Shown here: positions 12,982 through 21,363 of the stretch, piece by piece
Position numbering within the stretch: position 1 is the first letter of the stretch
Layout: every line of letters starts with the position of its first letter
Source: Ralstonia sp. NFACC01
GTDB taxonomy: Bacteria > Pseudomonadota > Gammaproteobacteria > Burkholderiales > Burkholderiaceae
Length of the DNA: 64,000 nt
NCBI RefSeq assembly: GCF_900115545.1
Contig: NZ_FOWV01000001.1
Location: 558,001-622,000 of the forward strand
Reading direction: 5' to 3'
Translations under genes and position numbers: made by a program
The notes under the pieces: generated by a model
Told to the model about the DNA's origin: nothing
The model's input: only the letters and a program-made list of their open reading frames with translations
The model's database searches: none

Positions 12982-15618
12982 TTAGAGAGGAGCTCCAGGA
13001 GTCAACAAAGTCATAGCCGCGGCCGTCTCTGCCGACATATCACAACCCATTTTTCTCCCCAAGGAGATCATGGCCCATATGTTCGAAATTCGGCCGTCCA
13101 GATCGTCGGCATGGCCCTTCCAGGTCGTATTGGTTCCTGTCACGGCTGGATTTGGGGTGTCGTAGGCATACTTGTACAGCATGGTGTCGTACAGCATGTT
13201 GTTCATTTTCACTTTAGCCTGGGCGATAGCCTTCTGAGCCGACGCTTTCAGGGCAACGCATGGATCTTGGCTGTTTGCGCACGTCCTATCGTAGTGTCGT
13301 TCCTCAAGCGAGCTCATGCCTGGCGGGCGGGTCTTCGACATCACCGCGCCAGCATTTGGATCGAGGTTGTCTTCGGGGTACTGCGGCCCTTTGATCGGAA
13401 GCGATACGTTTGGAATGGGTGGCAATACTAGGCCGCCAGCGCCGGGTGCCGGTATCACTTGCGCATGCGCGGAGGCGATCAGTCCAGCGAGTTGCTTTTT
13501 CATCCAAGCGAGCATTGCGTTCCAGCCATGTCTGACCATGTCACCAATGGACTGTGTTCTAGAGCGCTGGGTAGCAGACGTAGCAAATGGGCTTGCGGTT
13601 TGAGTGTGCGTGTCGCTTTGGGCCGTCGGAATGTTGTCCAGAATCTGCGTCAGGCGGTGCGCCGCGTCGTAGACGTAGCGCATAACCAAGTTTTGCGGGC
13701 CAACCATGGCAGTCCGCTGGCCGATGGCGTCGTACTCGTATCGAATGTGCTGCTCACCATAATCGTAGGCAGTCACCCACCCGCGAGAGTTGTAGCTCAG
13801 CTTGATGGCGATGCCATTTACATCCGTCGCTTCAAGTACGCGGCCAGCTGCGTCATAGAGCGTAATGCGGCCGGTTTTTCCGTCGGGATTTGTGAGTGTT
13901 TGGAGATTGCCATTGCCGTCATAGGTGAACGTCCATGTGCCGGTCGCAACTCCGTCCGTGCGTTCGGTTGCCGTTAAGGCAAGGCCGCCATTGTCGTAAG
14001 TCCAGTCTGTGCGCTTAATGGCGCCCGATGCAGGGGCGCTGAATCCCTGCTCACCATTGGCATCATTGGTTGGTGTGAGGGTGTAGGAAAGGAGATTCCC
14101 GTTTGCATCGTAAGAAAACACCTCAATCTTGTTTGGCGCGGCAACTCGAGTCACAAGCCATTGCTGAGGGTCCCACTCTGTAGTGGTGGTTTTCGCATTC
14201 GCTGTTCCGGCGCCCTCGACGCGCAGTGTCTCTCGTCCAAGCGAGTCGTAGCTGTATGACGTTGCAGAACCGTCGTAGCCTATCTTGCTCGTCGGGTTGT
14301 TGTTGGAGTCGTAGCTGGTGCTCTGCGCTGTGCTGCCGCAAGTCGGGCAGGGTGCGGAGACTCCCGTTGGCAATAGGACACCGTTTTGTTGCAGGAAGGT
14401 GTATGTGCTGGTTGTGCCCGATGGAAGCGTGACGATCGTCTGTCCGTTCGATGGATACTGGAACTGGTAGCGATCGGAGGCGGGCGTTACCTCGCTGCTG
14501 ATGGCTCGCCCTCGGTCATCGTAGGCATACGTTGTATAGCGAACACCAGCTTCGTCTATCACGCCGGTCAAGGCAGTCGGGAAGCGCGTGTTTTCGTAAA
14601 CGTACTGGCGGATGTTGTTGTCCGGCCATGTGACGGTCGTCAGCATGCCGGAGGCGTTGTAGGCGTACTTTGTGACAGCGCCATCTGGAGCGGTGACAGT
14701 TGCGACGCGGCCGCTGGCGTCGTATGCGAATGTCAAAGCACGGCCACTCGGAGCTGTTACCGTCGTCAGGCGCTTGGACGCGTCATACGCCAGCTGAGTG
14801 GTACGCCCGTTACGCTCCCGTACGGATTGCAAGCGACCGTCGGCATCGTATGTCTCTACAACGCCGGTTTGGCCAACCTTGTAGAGCCATCCGGTCGTGG
14901 CCCCATTTCCATCAATGACTGCCTGTAGGGTGTCACTGCTGCTGGCAGTTGACCAGACAGCGCCGTTCTTTTGGAAGTAGAGAATCGAGCCGTCATCGCG
15001 CCACGCAGAAACCTGGGGCGTTTGGAATCGGGCGATGTTGGTATCAAGCGCGCGTTGCCAGTTGAAGAGCCACTTGCCCGTGCCGGCGTTGATGCCAAAA
15101 GTCACGAACGAGCGATAGGCCCGCGTTAGAGGAAGCTCCGCGCTGGCACTGTCATTCTCGACGAGGATTTTTGTTCCTGTACCGGGGATAACCGGATACG
15201 CAACGGTGCAAGCCTGGACAGGTGGGCGAGGCGTGCAAACGTTATCCGGGGTGAGCGAGCCGTCTGGGCAGGCAAGCTGGGTATACACCGGCCAGCCTCG
15301 AGTCAGAGTGCGTGGAGAACTCCACTCACTGGGCACCCTTACAACGAGGCTCAGTTCGCAACTGTTCGGGCCGGACACCTTGCTGCCAACAACGTCGTAC
15401 TCGCCCCATCCGGTCGACATTGTTTTCGGCGAGTGCGCGGGAACGCAGATGCCTTCCACCGTCTGGGACAGATAGCCGTCGTCGCCGATGAACATCGGAA
15501 TCGCGTTGTCAGCTTGTGCGGACAGTGAAGCCGCTGCTATCGCAACAGCGATGGACAGTCGGACTGCAGAGGAAGTCCGCTGCAATACGTTCGTGATCAG
15601 CCCGTGAATCCCCACCAT
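12982..15618 (-). CDS. Secreted RHS/YD-repeat protein with variable C-terminal domain
   Basis: This 878-residue protein starts with a signal-type N-terminus (hydrophobic residues about 18-35, ending SLSAQA). Residues about 240-680 carry many YD repeats, for example GRTTQLAYDASKRLTTVTAP and ALTFAYDASGRVATVTAPDG. The repeat region ends near residue 690 in a Pro/Gly linker (IPAPGAGGLVLPPIPNVSLP). A distinct tip of about 130 residues follows, with CANSQDPCVALKASAQK and TTWKGHADDLDGRISNIW. The canonical hyperconserved RHS core motif before the tip is absent. RHS shells typically encapsulate C-terminal toxins for contact-dependent competition; I do not recognise this tip. A small gene begins 2 bp after the stop. 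No VgrG or PAAR gene is adjacent. Confidence 0.78.
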   Translation of the reverse strand: MVGIHGLITNVLQRTSSAVRLSIAVAIAAASLSAQADNAIPMFIGDDGYLSQTVEGICVPAHSPKTMSTGWGEYDVVGSKVSGPNSCELSLVVRVPSEWSSPRTLTRGWPVYTQLACPDGSLTPDNVCTPRPPVQACTVAYPVIPGTGTKILVENDSASAELPLTRAYRSFVTFGINAGTGKWLFNWQRALDTNIARFQTPQVSAWRDDGSILYFQKNGAVWSTASSSDTLQAVIDGNGATTGWLYKVGQTGVVETYDADGRLQSVRERNGRTTQLAYDASKRLTTVTAPSGRALTFAYDASGRVATVTAPDGAVTKYAYNASGMLTTVTWPDNNIRQYVYENTRFPTALTGVIDEAGVRYTTYAYDDRGRAISSEVTPASDRYQFQYPSNGQTIVTLPSGTTSTYTFLQQNGVLLPTGVSAPCPTCGSTAQSTSYDSNNNPTSKIGYDGSATSYSYDSLGRETLRVEGAGTANAKTTTTEWDPQQWLVTRVAAPNKIEVFSYDANGNLLSYTLTPTNDANGEQGFSAPASGAIKRTDWTYDNGGLALTATERTDGVATGTWTFTYDGNGNLQTLTNPDGKTGRITLYDAAGRVLEATDVNGIAIKLSYNSRGWVTAYDYGEQHIRYEYDAIGQRTAMVGPQNLVMRYVYDAAHRLTQILDNIPTAQSDTHTQTASPFATSATQRSRTQSIGDMVRHGWNAMLAWMKKQLAGLIASAHAQVIPAPGAGGLVLPPIPNVSLPIKGPQYPEDNLDPNAGAVMSKTRPPGMSSLEERHYDRTCANSQDPCVALKASAQKAIAQAKVKMNNMLYDTMLYKYAYDTPNPAVTGTNTTWKGHADDLDGRISNIWAMISLGRKMGCDMSAETAAAMTLLTPGAPL

Positions 15619-15733
15619 TGTTGGCTCGCATTGGTATTTTGGTGTCGGGACTTTAAGGCATACCGTTCGCAGATCGATTTCAACTAATTACTATCTGATC
15701 TAATGAAAACCGAACCGATTTGCCGCGTCTTTG

Positions 15734-16669
15734 TCACGTCGCTGTGCGATGTGCGTAATACGGCCGCAGCATGTCCTCAAGAATCGCATCTACCGCATCG
15801 AGGCTGCGCGGCTCGGGGTTCAACCACGCATCAATGTTCTCCGGCTTGATCGGAATCGGGCAGCGGTCGTGCCCGGCCTCTGCAATCTCCGGCGGCGGAT
15901 CGTCGGTGATGATGGCGAACGACAGCAGATCCTTTTCGCCGGGCTTGGTCGCGCGCCAGTGTGACCACACGCAGGCGACGAGCAGCGTCTGCGGCGGGTC
16001 GGGGCGGAATTCGAGCACGACGTTTTTGCCGTCTGGCCCGCTCACGTTCTCATAGAAGGCGTCGACCAAGACAAGGCCGTGCGTGTGGCCGTACTGGCCT
16101 TTCCAGAAGCCGCGCAGGTTGTCGCGGCGCGCGTTGTAGGTGCCGGGGTACTGCTCGTCGTAGAAGGCCGGTTTGCCGGCGGGGCGGCACTGGTAGCGCA
16201 TCGGCTTGACGACGCGCCGGCCGTTCTCCATCACCATGACGGGCGCGTACCAGCCGGGGTAGATGCGCGAGTCGCGCGGCTTGAGCTCGGTGCTCTTGAG
16301 CTCTTCGAGTTTGCCCTTGGCCGCCGCGATCTTGTTGGTGGCGATGCGGACGTCTTCAGCGGCCTTCTTGGTGGCCTTGGCGGCGAGGGCCTGCTGGGCT
16401 TTCTCCAGCCGTTCGGTCTGCTTGGCCAGCTCCTGCAGCAGCGCGATTTCGTCTGCGGCCATGCGCGCGCGGATGACCTCGGCGATCTTCTTTTCTTCTT
16501 CTGTCCCGGGCGATTCGAGGAAGTGCACGGTCATCGCCTTGGGGACGCGCATCTTCGGGTTGGCGAAGTACTCCATCACCATCCGCGTGAATTCGTCGAG
16601 CGACATGATGGCGCCGTACTCGTGTACGAACCGTCGATAGTCGGCTTCGATTTGGGCGGAGTAGCACAT
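15734..16669 (-). CDS. SRAP-family (YedK/HMCES-like) abasic-site DNA-crosslink protein with coiled-coil insert
   Basis: This 311-residue protein fits the SOS-response-associated-peptidase fold. Cys2 directly follows the initiator Met, which fixes the start at 16669 because Cys must become N-terminal. NAR (179-181), FYE (205-207, catalytic Glu) and H267 in the GHDRCPIPI loop complete the active site. Family members form a thiazolidine crosslink to abasic sites in single-stranded DNA. Residues about 55-127 are an unusual Ala/Lys/Glu-rich coiled coil not found in the roughly 220-residue E. coli YedK, explaining the greater length. The gene lies downstream of small genes controlled by a LexA-box promoter, fitting a DNA-damage role. 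Confidence 0.85.
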   Translation of the reverse strand: MCYSAQIEADYRRFVHEYGAIMSLDEFTRMVMEYFANPKMRVPKAMTVHFLESPGTEEEKKIAEVIRARMAADEIALLQELAKQTERLEKAQQALAAKATKKAAEDVRIATNKIAAAKGKLEELKSTELKPRDSRIYPGWYAPVMVMENGRRVVKPMRYQCRPAGKPAFYDEQYPGTYNARRDNLRGFWKGQYGHTHGLVLVDAFYENVSGPDGKNVVLEFRPDPPQTLLVACVWSHWRATKPGEKDLLSFAIITDDPPPEIAEAGHDRCPIPIKPENIDAWLNPEPRSLDAVDAILEDMLRPYYAHRTAT

Positions 16670-16777
16670 GGGTGCGCATCTTTGCGGTGGAACAGCTGTT
16701 GCCGCTCTGCGTGAAGCGTGTAGGGAAGCGGCGACGGTGTGCTGTTGTGCCAAACCGCTTCCCGAGCGGGCGGTTGC

Positions 16778-17014
16778 CTATGTAGCGGCGGGCAGGGCAG
16801 AACTGATTTCTTCAGCGGTTTGCTTGCCCAGCAGAATCGCAGCACTCAGTGCCATGCCTTCTGTCACGAAGCCTTCGGGGGAGCAAGCAGACCTCCATTC
16901 CAGCGGTGCTCCGCCATTGGGCACGTAGCGAAATTCACTGGCCCATCTACCGTCGCTTCGTCGCTGGGTGCGTATTTCGACGTGGCCTCTCTGTGCTTTT
17001 ACGACTAGTTCCAT
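16778..17014 (-). CDS. Small hypothetical protein
   Basis: This 78-residue soluble protein, MELVVKAQRGHVEIRTQRRS onwards, has an Arg-rich N-terminal beta-hairpin-like part and a helical end (ALSAAILLGKQTAEEISSAL). A strong purine-rich Shine-Dalgarno (GGAGAGGGGGG) lies about 20 bp upstream. I recognise no family with confidence. It sits between the two tandem small genes and the SRAP gene on the same strand, with gaps of 197 and 108 bp, so it may belong to the SOS-linked group or be independent. Confidence 0.5.
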   Translation of the reverse strand: MELVVKAQRGHVEIRTQRRSDGRWASEFRYVPNGGAPLEWRSACSPEGFVTEGMALSAAILLGKQTAEEISSALPAAT

Positions 17015-17211
17015 GGGACCCCATTATTGTGTCCCCCCTCTCCTGAAAGAGGGCGCCGTCTGCGCGGCGCGTCCAACAGCATCAAGGTATGAATGATTGA
17101 GCAAGATGTCTAGCGATTCGGCCAGTACATCGCGCAAGGCGTTGAATTGAGGCTCGTTTTCAGGATGCACTGAATTGCGCTGCAGCTATTTTGCCATGGC
17201 AGCATGGCGGC

Positions 17212-17505
17212 TCACCAGCCGTCGCCTGGACCGCGCGTGCCTCTGATTTTCACGATCATCTCCGACAGCCAGCTCTCTTGTTGCAGCACTGCCCGCAAGG
17301 CCAAAAGCGCGGCGCCGAGCGGATTGTCCGGGTAGACGAAATACTGTTCGGTTTCCAAGCGCCAAGCGTGATAGCCGACGTTGTGGAGCGCGCGGATCTC
17401 CCAGAGAAGCCGCATGACGGTTTCGTTGTCGCGGTGTTCTTCGGCCAGCTTGTGGAGCTCGGCAAGGGTGAGCGCGGGAAAGCGCTCGCGGATGGGTTTC
17501 GACAT
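17212..17505 (-). CDS. Hypothetical protein, paralogue of the adjacent upstream gene
   Basis: This 97-residue protein begins MSKPIRERFPALTLAELHKL and continues VMRLLWEIRALHNVGYHAWR. The pattern PALT-x-L-x-L, V-x-R-L-x-E-I/V-x-A-L-x-N, Y is shared with the gene at 17516-17854, so the two are tandem paralogues. Both are helical and have no signal peptide. ATG 17505 lies 10 bp after the upstream gene, giving a two-gene operon behind the LexA-box promoter. The function is unknown. Confidence 0.6.
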   Translation of the reverse strand: MSKPIRERFPALTLAELHKLAEEHRDNETVMRLLWEIRALHNVGYHAWRLETEQYFVYPDNPLGAALLALRAVLQQESWLSEMIVKIRGTRGPGDGW

Positions 17506-17515
17506 GGGCGCACCG

Positions 17516-17854
17516 TCACCATTTGCGAGCGTTGCGCATTGCCCGGCGCTCATGGGGAGAGGGCTCGGCCGGGCGGGACGCGCGTCGTGCCTCTATCTCT
17601 GCAACGTGCTCGTGAAACCATGTCTCCGCCGCGAGCTCCTTGTGCAGCGCTGCCACGGCAATGCCGAATCCGTCTGTCCGGCCGCCCGGGCCTGCGGCCT
17701 CGGCGACCTGGTGCACGCGATAGACGAGGTTGCGCAGCGCCTGCACTTCCATCACCAGCCGCCGCACGACGGGGTCGTGACCATAGCGGTCGCCGATGGC
17801 CTTCAGTTGCTCGGTGCTGAGCGCGGGGTATTCGATGCGGAGGGGGTAGGGCAT
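17516..17854 (-). CDS. Hypothetical protein, first gene of a LexA-box-controlled operon
   Basis: This 112-residue helical protein begins MPYPLRIEYPALSTEQLKAI and continues DPVVRRLVMEVQALRNLVYR, matching the downstream neighbour in pattern. Its start codon lies 8 bp from a LexA-type palindrome and about 18 nt from the predicted transcription start, with no obvious Shine-Dalgarno, so its leader is very short. It is not a recognised family. Co-location with an SRAP gene suggests a role in the damage response or in prophage/mobile-element induction. Confidence 0.6.
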   Translation of the reverse strand: MPYPLRIEYPALSTEQLKAIGDRYGHDPVVRRLVMEVQALRNLVYRVHQVAEAAGPGGRTDGFGIAVAALHKELAAETWFHEHVAEIEARRASRPAEPSPHERRAMRNARKW

Positions 17855-17862
17855 GGTACGAG

Positions 17863-17882
17863 TACTGTATGTTTATACAGTA
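17863..17882 (-). promoter_or_regulatory. LexA (SOS) box
   Basis: TACTGTATGTTTATACAGTA contains CTGT-N8-ACAG (17865-17880), with perfectly symmetrical flanks TA/TA. It matches the enterobacterial and beta-proteobacterial LexA consensus. It lies between the -10 and the start codon of the minus-strand gene at 17854, an ideal repression position. Confidence 0.85.
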
Positions 17883-17907
17883 TCGTAGGCCGGATGCTAC
17901 GCGTCAA
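17879..17907 (-). promoter_or_regulatory. Sigma70 promoter overlapped by the LexA box
   Basis: On the minus strand TTGACG (-35, 17907-17902) and GATACT (-10, 17884-17879) are separated by 17 bp. The -10 shares bases with the LexA palindrome, so LexA binding would block initiation. Confidence 0.75.
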
Positions 17908-17948
17908 CGTAGACAATGCAGACGTGGAGCGGGGCGCACCTGGGCGGG

Positions 17949-18743
17949 CTACCTGCTATTTGTTCCGGTTTCCGGGAGGAGGACTGACTCGCCCAATTCC
18001 GCCAACATCGCGGCGCATAGCTGCTTGTCGCCCGGATCGTCGTAAAAGTCACGATCTGCCCGAAGGTTTAGAAAGAGCTCTATCTTGTAGTCCGAAGAAA
18101 AGGCGCTTTTGGTAATGGGAAGCGTGTCGCTCAACGCTTTGAGCAAAAGCGATCGACCTCGTGGTTCGACGGCCTTCTCGTTCTCTGACATGCGTTGCGC
18201 ATTGGCGACTAGCGAGGTCAGCAAAACCTTCATTCTTTCTAGACCTTCCAGCCGCTTGGGGTATTGATCATCTCTTGGCACGGTGGCGAGATATTCATTC
18301 GCCAACTCAAAGCCTGTGGTCGCCAAGTGAAGGAGAAATGCCATCAGCGCAGCAAGCTCATCTTTGGGCGGATTGGCCTTGAATGCTGCGTCCGTGTACA
18401 CCTTGCGAATCGCATTGCCGCCCGCCAAGTACTTGTCGTAGTCCGCAAAACGAGGCTCGATCGGTACGCTGTGGTTGTGCAAGATCGCCAAGTTCTCCAA
18501 TGCGGTCATCCTGGCGAGGAGGTCTGCGCCATCCTTGGTCGAGAAACGCGGCAGAGGCACTGCACCGGTCGCCAGAATACGTGCGGTCTTAATGTAGTCT
18601 TCGCTCGACCATATGCGCGACGATGCGGGAATTCCAACCTCGGCATAGGGCGACGGCTTGTCTGTTTGAGCGTTGACTGGCTGGGCAAGGCAAAGCACGA
18701 GTGCAGCAATGAGGGTGGCGTTACGGGTGCTGGTGATGTGCAT
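17949..18743 (-). CDS. Secreted hypothetical protein
   Basis: This 264-residue protein has a signal peptide (NATLIAALVLCLAQPVNAQ, cleavage near residue 26). The mature part is about 240 residues, helix-rich, with no recognised domain and a single Cys near the C-terminus (KQLCAAML). It is transcribed toward the SOS operon but upstream of its promoter, so it is a separate unit. It is the last clear gene before the tRNA-Pro boundary and is probably part of the accessory tract. Confidence 0.6.
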   Translation of the reverse strand: MHITSTRNATLIAALVLCLAQPVNAQTDKPSPYAEVGIPASSRIWSSEDYIKTARILATGAVPLPRFSTKDGADLLARMTALENLAILHNHSVPIEPRFADYDKYLAGGNAIRKVYTDAAFKANPPKDELAALMAFLLHLATTGFELANEYLATVPRDDQYPKRLEGLERMKVLLTSLVANAQRMSENEKAVEPRGRSLLLKALSDTLPITKSAFSSDYKIELFLNLRADRDFYDDPGDKQLCAAMLAELGESVLLPETGTNSR

Positions 18744-19166
18744 GTTCGCGTCTTCTTGTTAGGCGTTTTCCGCGGGGCTGGAGGAATTGGGCGCCGGCGC
18801 GATGATGTCCAGCCACTTCCACCCGGCAAACCGATCTCCGCTATGCCGCAGGTGAGTGTAGCGCGTCAAGCTGGACGAGGCAGAGCGCGTCTGCTATCTG
18901 CAGCACACGTGTGTCGGCGCCAAGCTGGAGGCGCGGACGTTTGGCACTGCGACGAGGAATCAATGAGTGCAGCGCATCCCTCGAAGGTGGTTTTCGCCGT
19001 GCTGTGGGTGCGGTCCTGGGCTGCGGAACGGCAGCTACACCTGCGACTCGTACGAGCGCGAGGCGGGCGCGGACTGGAGGATTTGCGGCACGGAGCGACG
19101 GATCGGCGCACTCGAATATTGGACACTGTCAAATATTCGGCCCCAACTGCGCTGCGCGGAGAAATA
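18744..19166. other. Intergenic stretch without a recognisable gene
   Basis: Both strands have open frames here, but none has family character or a convincing start. A short plus-strand frame ending at 18965 (KLDEAERVCYLQHTCVGAKL) could be a gene remnant of unknown type. The segment separates the last accessory gene from the tRNA-Pro terminator. Confidence 0.4.
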
Positions 19167-19167
19167 G

Positions 19168-19203
19168 AAAAGCCAGTGTAATCGCTTGATTACACTGGCT
19201 TTT
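19168..19203 (-). terminator. Terminator downstream of tRNA-Pro
   Basis: Perfect 16-bp arms (19168-19183 and 19188-19203) surround a GCTT loop. They have A-rich and T-rich outer ends, so it can work in both directions. It begins 4 bp beyond the 3' CCA of the minus-strand tRNA. Confidence 0.85.
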
Positions 19204-19204
19204 G

Positions 19205-19283
<79 letters not shown>

Positions 19284-19391
19284 AAGCCTGAAAGTATAAC
19301 AGAGGCCTAGCGCCCATGACTAGTAGTTCGCTCGCAGTTCGATCGGGCGCCGTGTGATGGTGCTCCGCATGGCTGCGGCAAAGAAAGTCCT

Positions 19392-19422
19392 TGCGCTAGA
19401 GTGCGCTCTAGCACCTGTAATC
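19392..19422 (+). promoter_or_regulatory. MerR-type promoter with 19-bp spacer and inverted repeat
   Basis: TTGCGC (19392-19397) and TGTAAT (19417-19422) are separated by 19 bp, longer than the sigma70 optimum. The spacer region carries CTAGAG-TGCG-CTCTAG (19397-19412). An over-long spacer with an internal dyad is the hallmark of MerR-activated promoters, and a MerR gene is the second gene downstream. Confidence 0.65.
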
Positions 19423-19447
19423 AGAGCGTTCACACTAGGAGACTCCC

Positions 19448-19873
19448 ATGAACGCACTCGAGAACAAGCAGATCCTGCAAGCCGCTTTTGCCGAACTGGC
19501 TGTGAGCAACGCCAAGCCCTTCGTTGATCTCATGGCGGATGATTTCAGCTGGGTTTGCACTGGCACGACGCAGTGGTCGCGACGTTATGCAGGCAAGCAG
19601 ACGGTGCTGGATGAGCTGTTCGCTCCGCTGCGAGCGAAGCTTGGTCGCATTACGACGGTTGCCCACCGCTTCACAGCCGATGGCGATACCGTGGTTGTAG
19701 AAGCGCAAGGCCGCAACACGACGCGCGATGGCGTTGCCTATAACAATCAGTACTGTTTCGTCATCCACATGCAAGAGGGCAAGATGCACGAACTGATCGA
19801 ATACTTCGACACTGATCTCGTCAACCGAGCCCTTGGTACTCCGGTGGACGTCTCCACTGAGTCCCATGGCTGA
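19448..19873 (+). CDS. SnoaL-like / NTF2-fold protein
   Basis: This 141-residue protein has the cone-shaped NTF2/SnoaL pattern: helical N-terminus (KQILQAAFAELAVSNAKPFV), LMADDFSWVCTGTTQWSRRY, then strands including DTVVVEAQGRNTTRDGVAYN and YCFVIHMQEGKMHELIEYFD. Such proteins are small-molecule isomerases, hydrolases or binding proteins. A good Shine-Dalgarno (CTAGGAG) precedes ATG 19448. The 3' end overlaps the MerR gene by 8 bp, so the regulator is translationally coupled to it and presumably controls it. The substrate is unknown. Confidence 0.8.
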   Translation: MNALENKQILQAAFAELAVSNAKPFVDLMADDFSWVCTGTTQWSRRYAGKQTVLDELFAPLRAKLGRITTVAHRFTADGDTVVVEAQGRNTTRDGVAYNNQYCFVIHMQEGKMHELIEYFDTDLVNRALGTPVDVSTESHG

Positions 19874-20321
19874 GCGCGACCCGGCTCGTTTGCTGATCGG
19901 TGCCTTGGCTGAACGCACGGGCCGCAGCATTCATACGATTCGTTGGTATGAGGCGCAGGGGTTGATTCCTGGTGTTGCACGCGATGCAAAGGGGCGACGT
20001 GTTTATACCGAGCAGCACGTCAACTGGCTTGAGTTGATGGAGCGTCTGCGCAACACGGGGATGTCGGTCGCGCAGATGCGCGAATACACGGCGCTGGTGT
20101 GCGAGGGCCGAAGCACCTTGAAAGCTCGGCATGCGTTGCTGGTTGCGCATCGCGCGCAGGTCGCGCAGACGATTGCAGAGTGGACGCGCTCGCTCGCGCT
20201 GATCGACGGCAAGATCGATTTCTACGGCGAATGGGTGGCCACGGGAACGCGCCCGGCACGCCAGCCCAACGTGTCGCAAAGCACCGCGAGCACGCGCACT
20301 CGCCGCAAGCCCGAGCGCTAG
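19866..20321 (+). CDS. MerR-family transcriptional regulator
   Basis: This 151-residue protein has an N-terminal winged helix-turn-helix (LIGALAERTGRSIHTIRWYE, then AQGLIPGVARDAKGRRVYTE) and a dimerisation helix (MREYTALVCEGRSTLKARHA). That is the layout of MerR regulators. No clustered cysteines are seen, so it is more like the small-molecule or redox-insensitive MerR branch than metal sensors. ATG 19866 overlaps the stop of the SnoaL-like gene. The promoter at 19392-19422 has the 19-bp spacer expected for MerR activation, so autoregulation is likely. Confidence 0.85.
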   Translation: MAERDPARLLIGALAERTGRSIHTIRWYEAQGLIPGVARDAKGRRVYTEQHVNWLELMERLRNTGMSVAQMREYTALVCEGRSTLKARHALLVAHRAQVAQTIAEWTRSLALIDGKIDFYGEWVATGTRPARQPNVSQSTASTRTRRKPER

Positions 20322-20334
20322 CGATGGCGGACGA

Positions 20335-21249
20335 TCAACCCGTCGCCCGCCGATACCGCGCTGGCGTCACTCCCAGTTGCTGCTTGAACGCCTTGCCGAA
20401 CGCCGCTTCGGATTGATAACCGACGCGCGCGCCGATTTCGCCCGCACTGAGCTGCGTATGGACCAACGCGTCGCAGGCCAGCGTCATGCGGACACGCGTG
20501 AGAAAGTCCCACACCGTCATGTCGGCGCGCGCCTTGAAGTGCCGCGCATAGGTGGCGCGCGACATGGCCGCCAGATCGGCGAGGGCGTCGATGGTCCATG
20601 CGCGTTCCGGCGCGCTAAGCATCGCCTGTATCGATGGGCCGAGGCGCGCGTCCGACAGCAGCGTCAGCGTGCCGGAGCTGGCGTTTTCGCGCTGGCCGTA
20701 CACGCGCAGTGCCATCGTCAGCAACGCTTGGCTGAGCGAGGTGACAATCGCCAGCGCGCCAGGTGCGCGTGTTTCGGCTTCGTCGCGCATCAGTCCAATG
20801 AGTGCTTGCAGCGCCGGAAACGACGCACTAGCAATCAATGACACGTGCAGTGGATCGGGCAGCGTACGGACCAGCAGCGTGGTCGAACCCGCTTCGTGAG
20901 TGAAGCGGCCGCAGAGCAGGTCGACCTCGGCGGCACCGCGGCCGGTTTGGCGGAGCGGCAACATACCGTCGTGCGATGTGCGAGGCTTGCGGGCGGGCGC
21001 ATCCGCAGCGCCGGTGTTGTGAATCGTGTGGGCCGCGCCGCGCGGGAAGAGGACGAAATCGCCTTCCCGCAGCGTAAGCGTGTGACCACCCGTGTCGACC
21101 ACGCAACTGCCCGACAGCACGAGATGGAACAGTACTTGGCCATTTGGCTCCGGATCGTGGGGGATCGAGAAGGGCCCTTGGAACAGGCACCGCAAATCGA
21201 GGCTCGCCTGCGGCCGGGTGAGTTGAATGAATTGGCTGAGTGCGTCCAT
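20335..21249 (-). CDS. AraC-family regulator with N-terminal cupin domain
   Basis: This 304-residue protein has an N-terminal cupin (residues about 10-185: GQVLFHLVLSGSCVVDTGGH, then REGDFVLFPRGAAHTIHN) and a C-terminal AraC double helix-turn-helix (WTIDALADLAAMSRATYARH; AGEIGARVGYQSEAAFGKAF, then GVTPARYRR). ATG 21249 gives the proper cupin start; the frame is open upstream. It is divergent from the carboxymuconolactone-decarboxylase-like gene at 21364, a very common regulator-target pairing, and probably activates it in response to a small molecule. Confidence 0.88.
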   Translation of the reverse strand: MDALSQFIQLTRPQASLDLRCLFQGPFSIPHDPEPNGQVLFHLVLSGSCVVDTGGHTLTLREGDFVLFPRGAAHTIHNTGAADAPARKPRTSHDGMLPLRQTGRGAAEVDLLCGRFTHEAGSTTLLVRTLPDPLHVSLIASASFPALQALIGLMRDEAETRAPGALAIVTSLSQALLTMALRVYGQRENASSGTLTLLSDARLGPSIQAMLSAPERAWTIDALADLAAMSRATYARHFKARADMTVWDFLTRVRMTLACDALVHTQLSAGEIGARVGYQSEAAFGKAFKQQLGVTPARYRRATG

Positions 21250-21363
21250 TGAGACGATTGCGACAAAAATTGCCTGAATTAAGTATTCAATGGATCGCAC
21301 ATAAAGACAATACTCTTTCCAACGGCGCGGCATCGGGCCAGCGCCACACCACCGGAGCACATC

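Noticed and set aside
18264-19181. A 305-codon plus-strand open frame before the tRNA
   Set aside because: It runs antisense through the secreted protein at 17949-18743 and then through sequence with no coding signature. No domain is visible.
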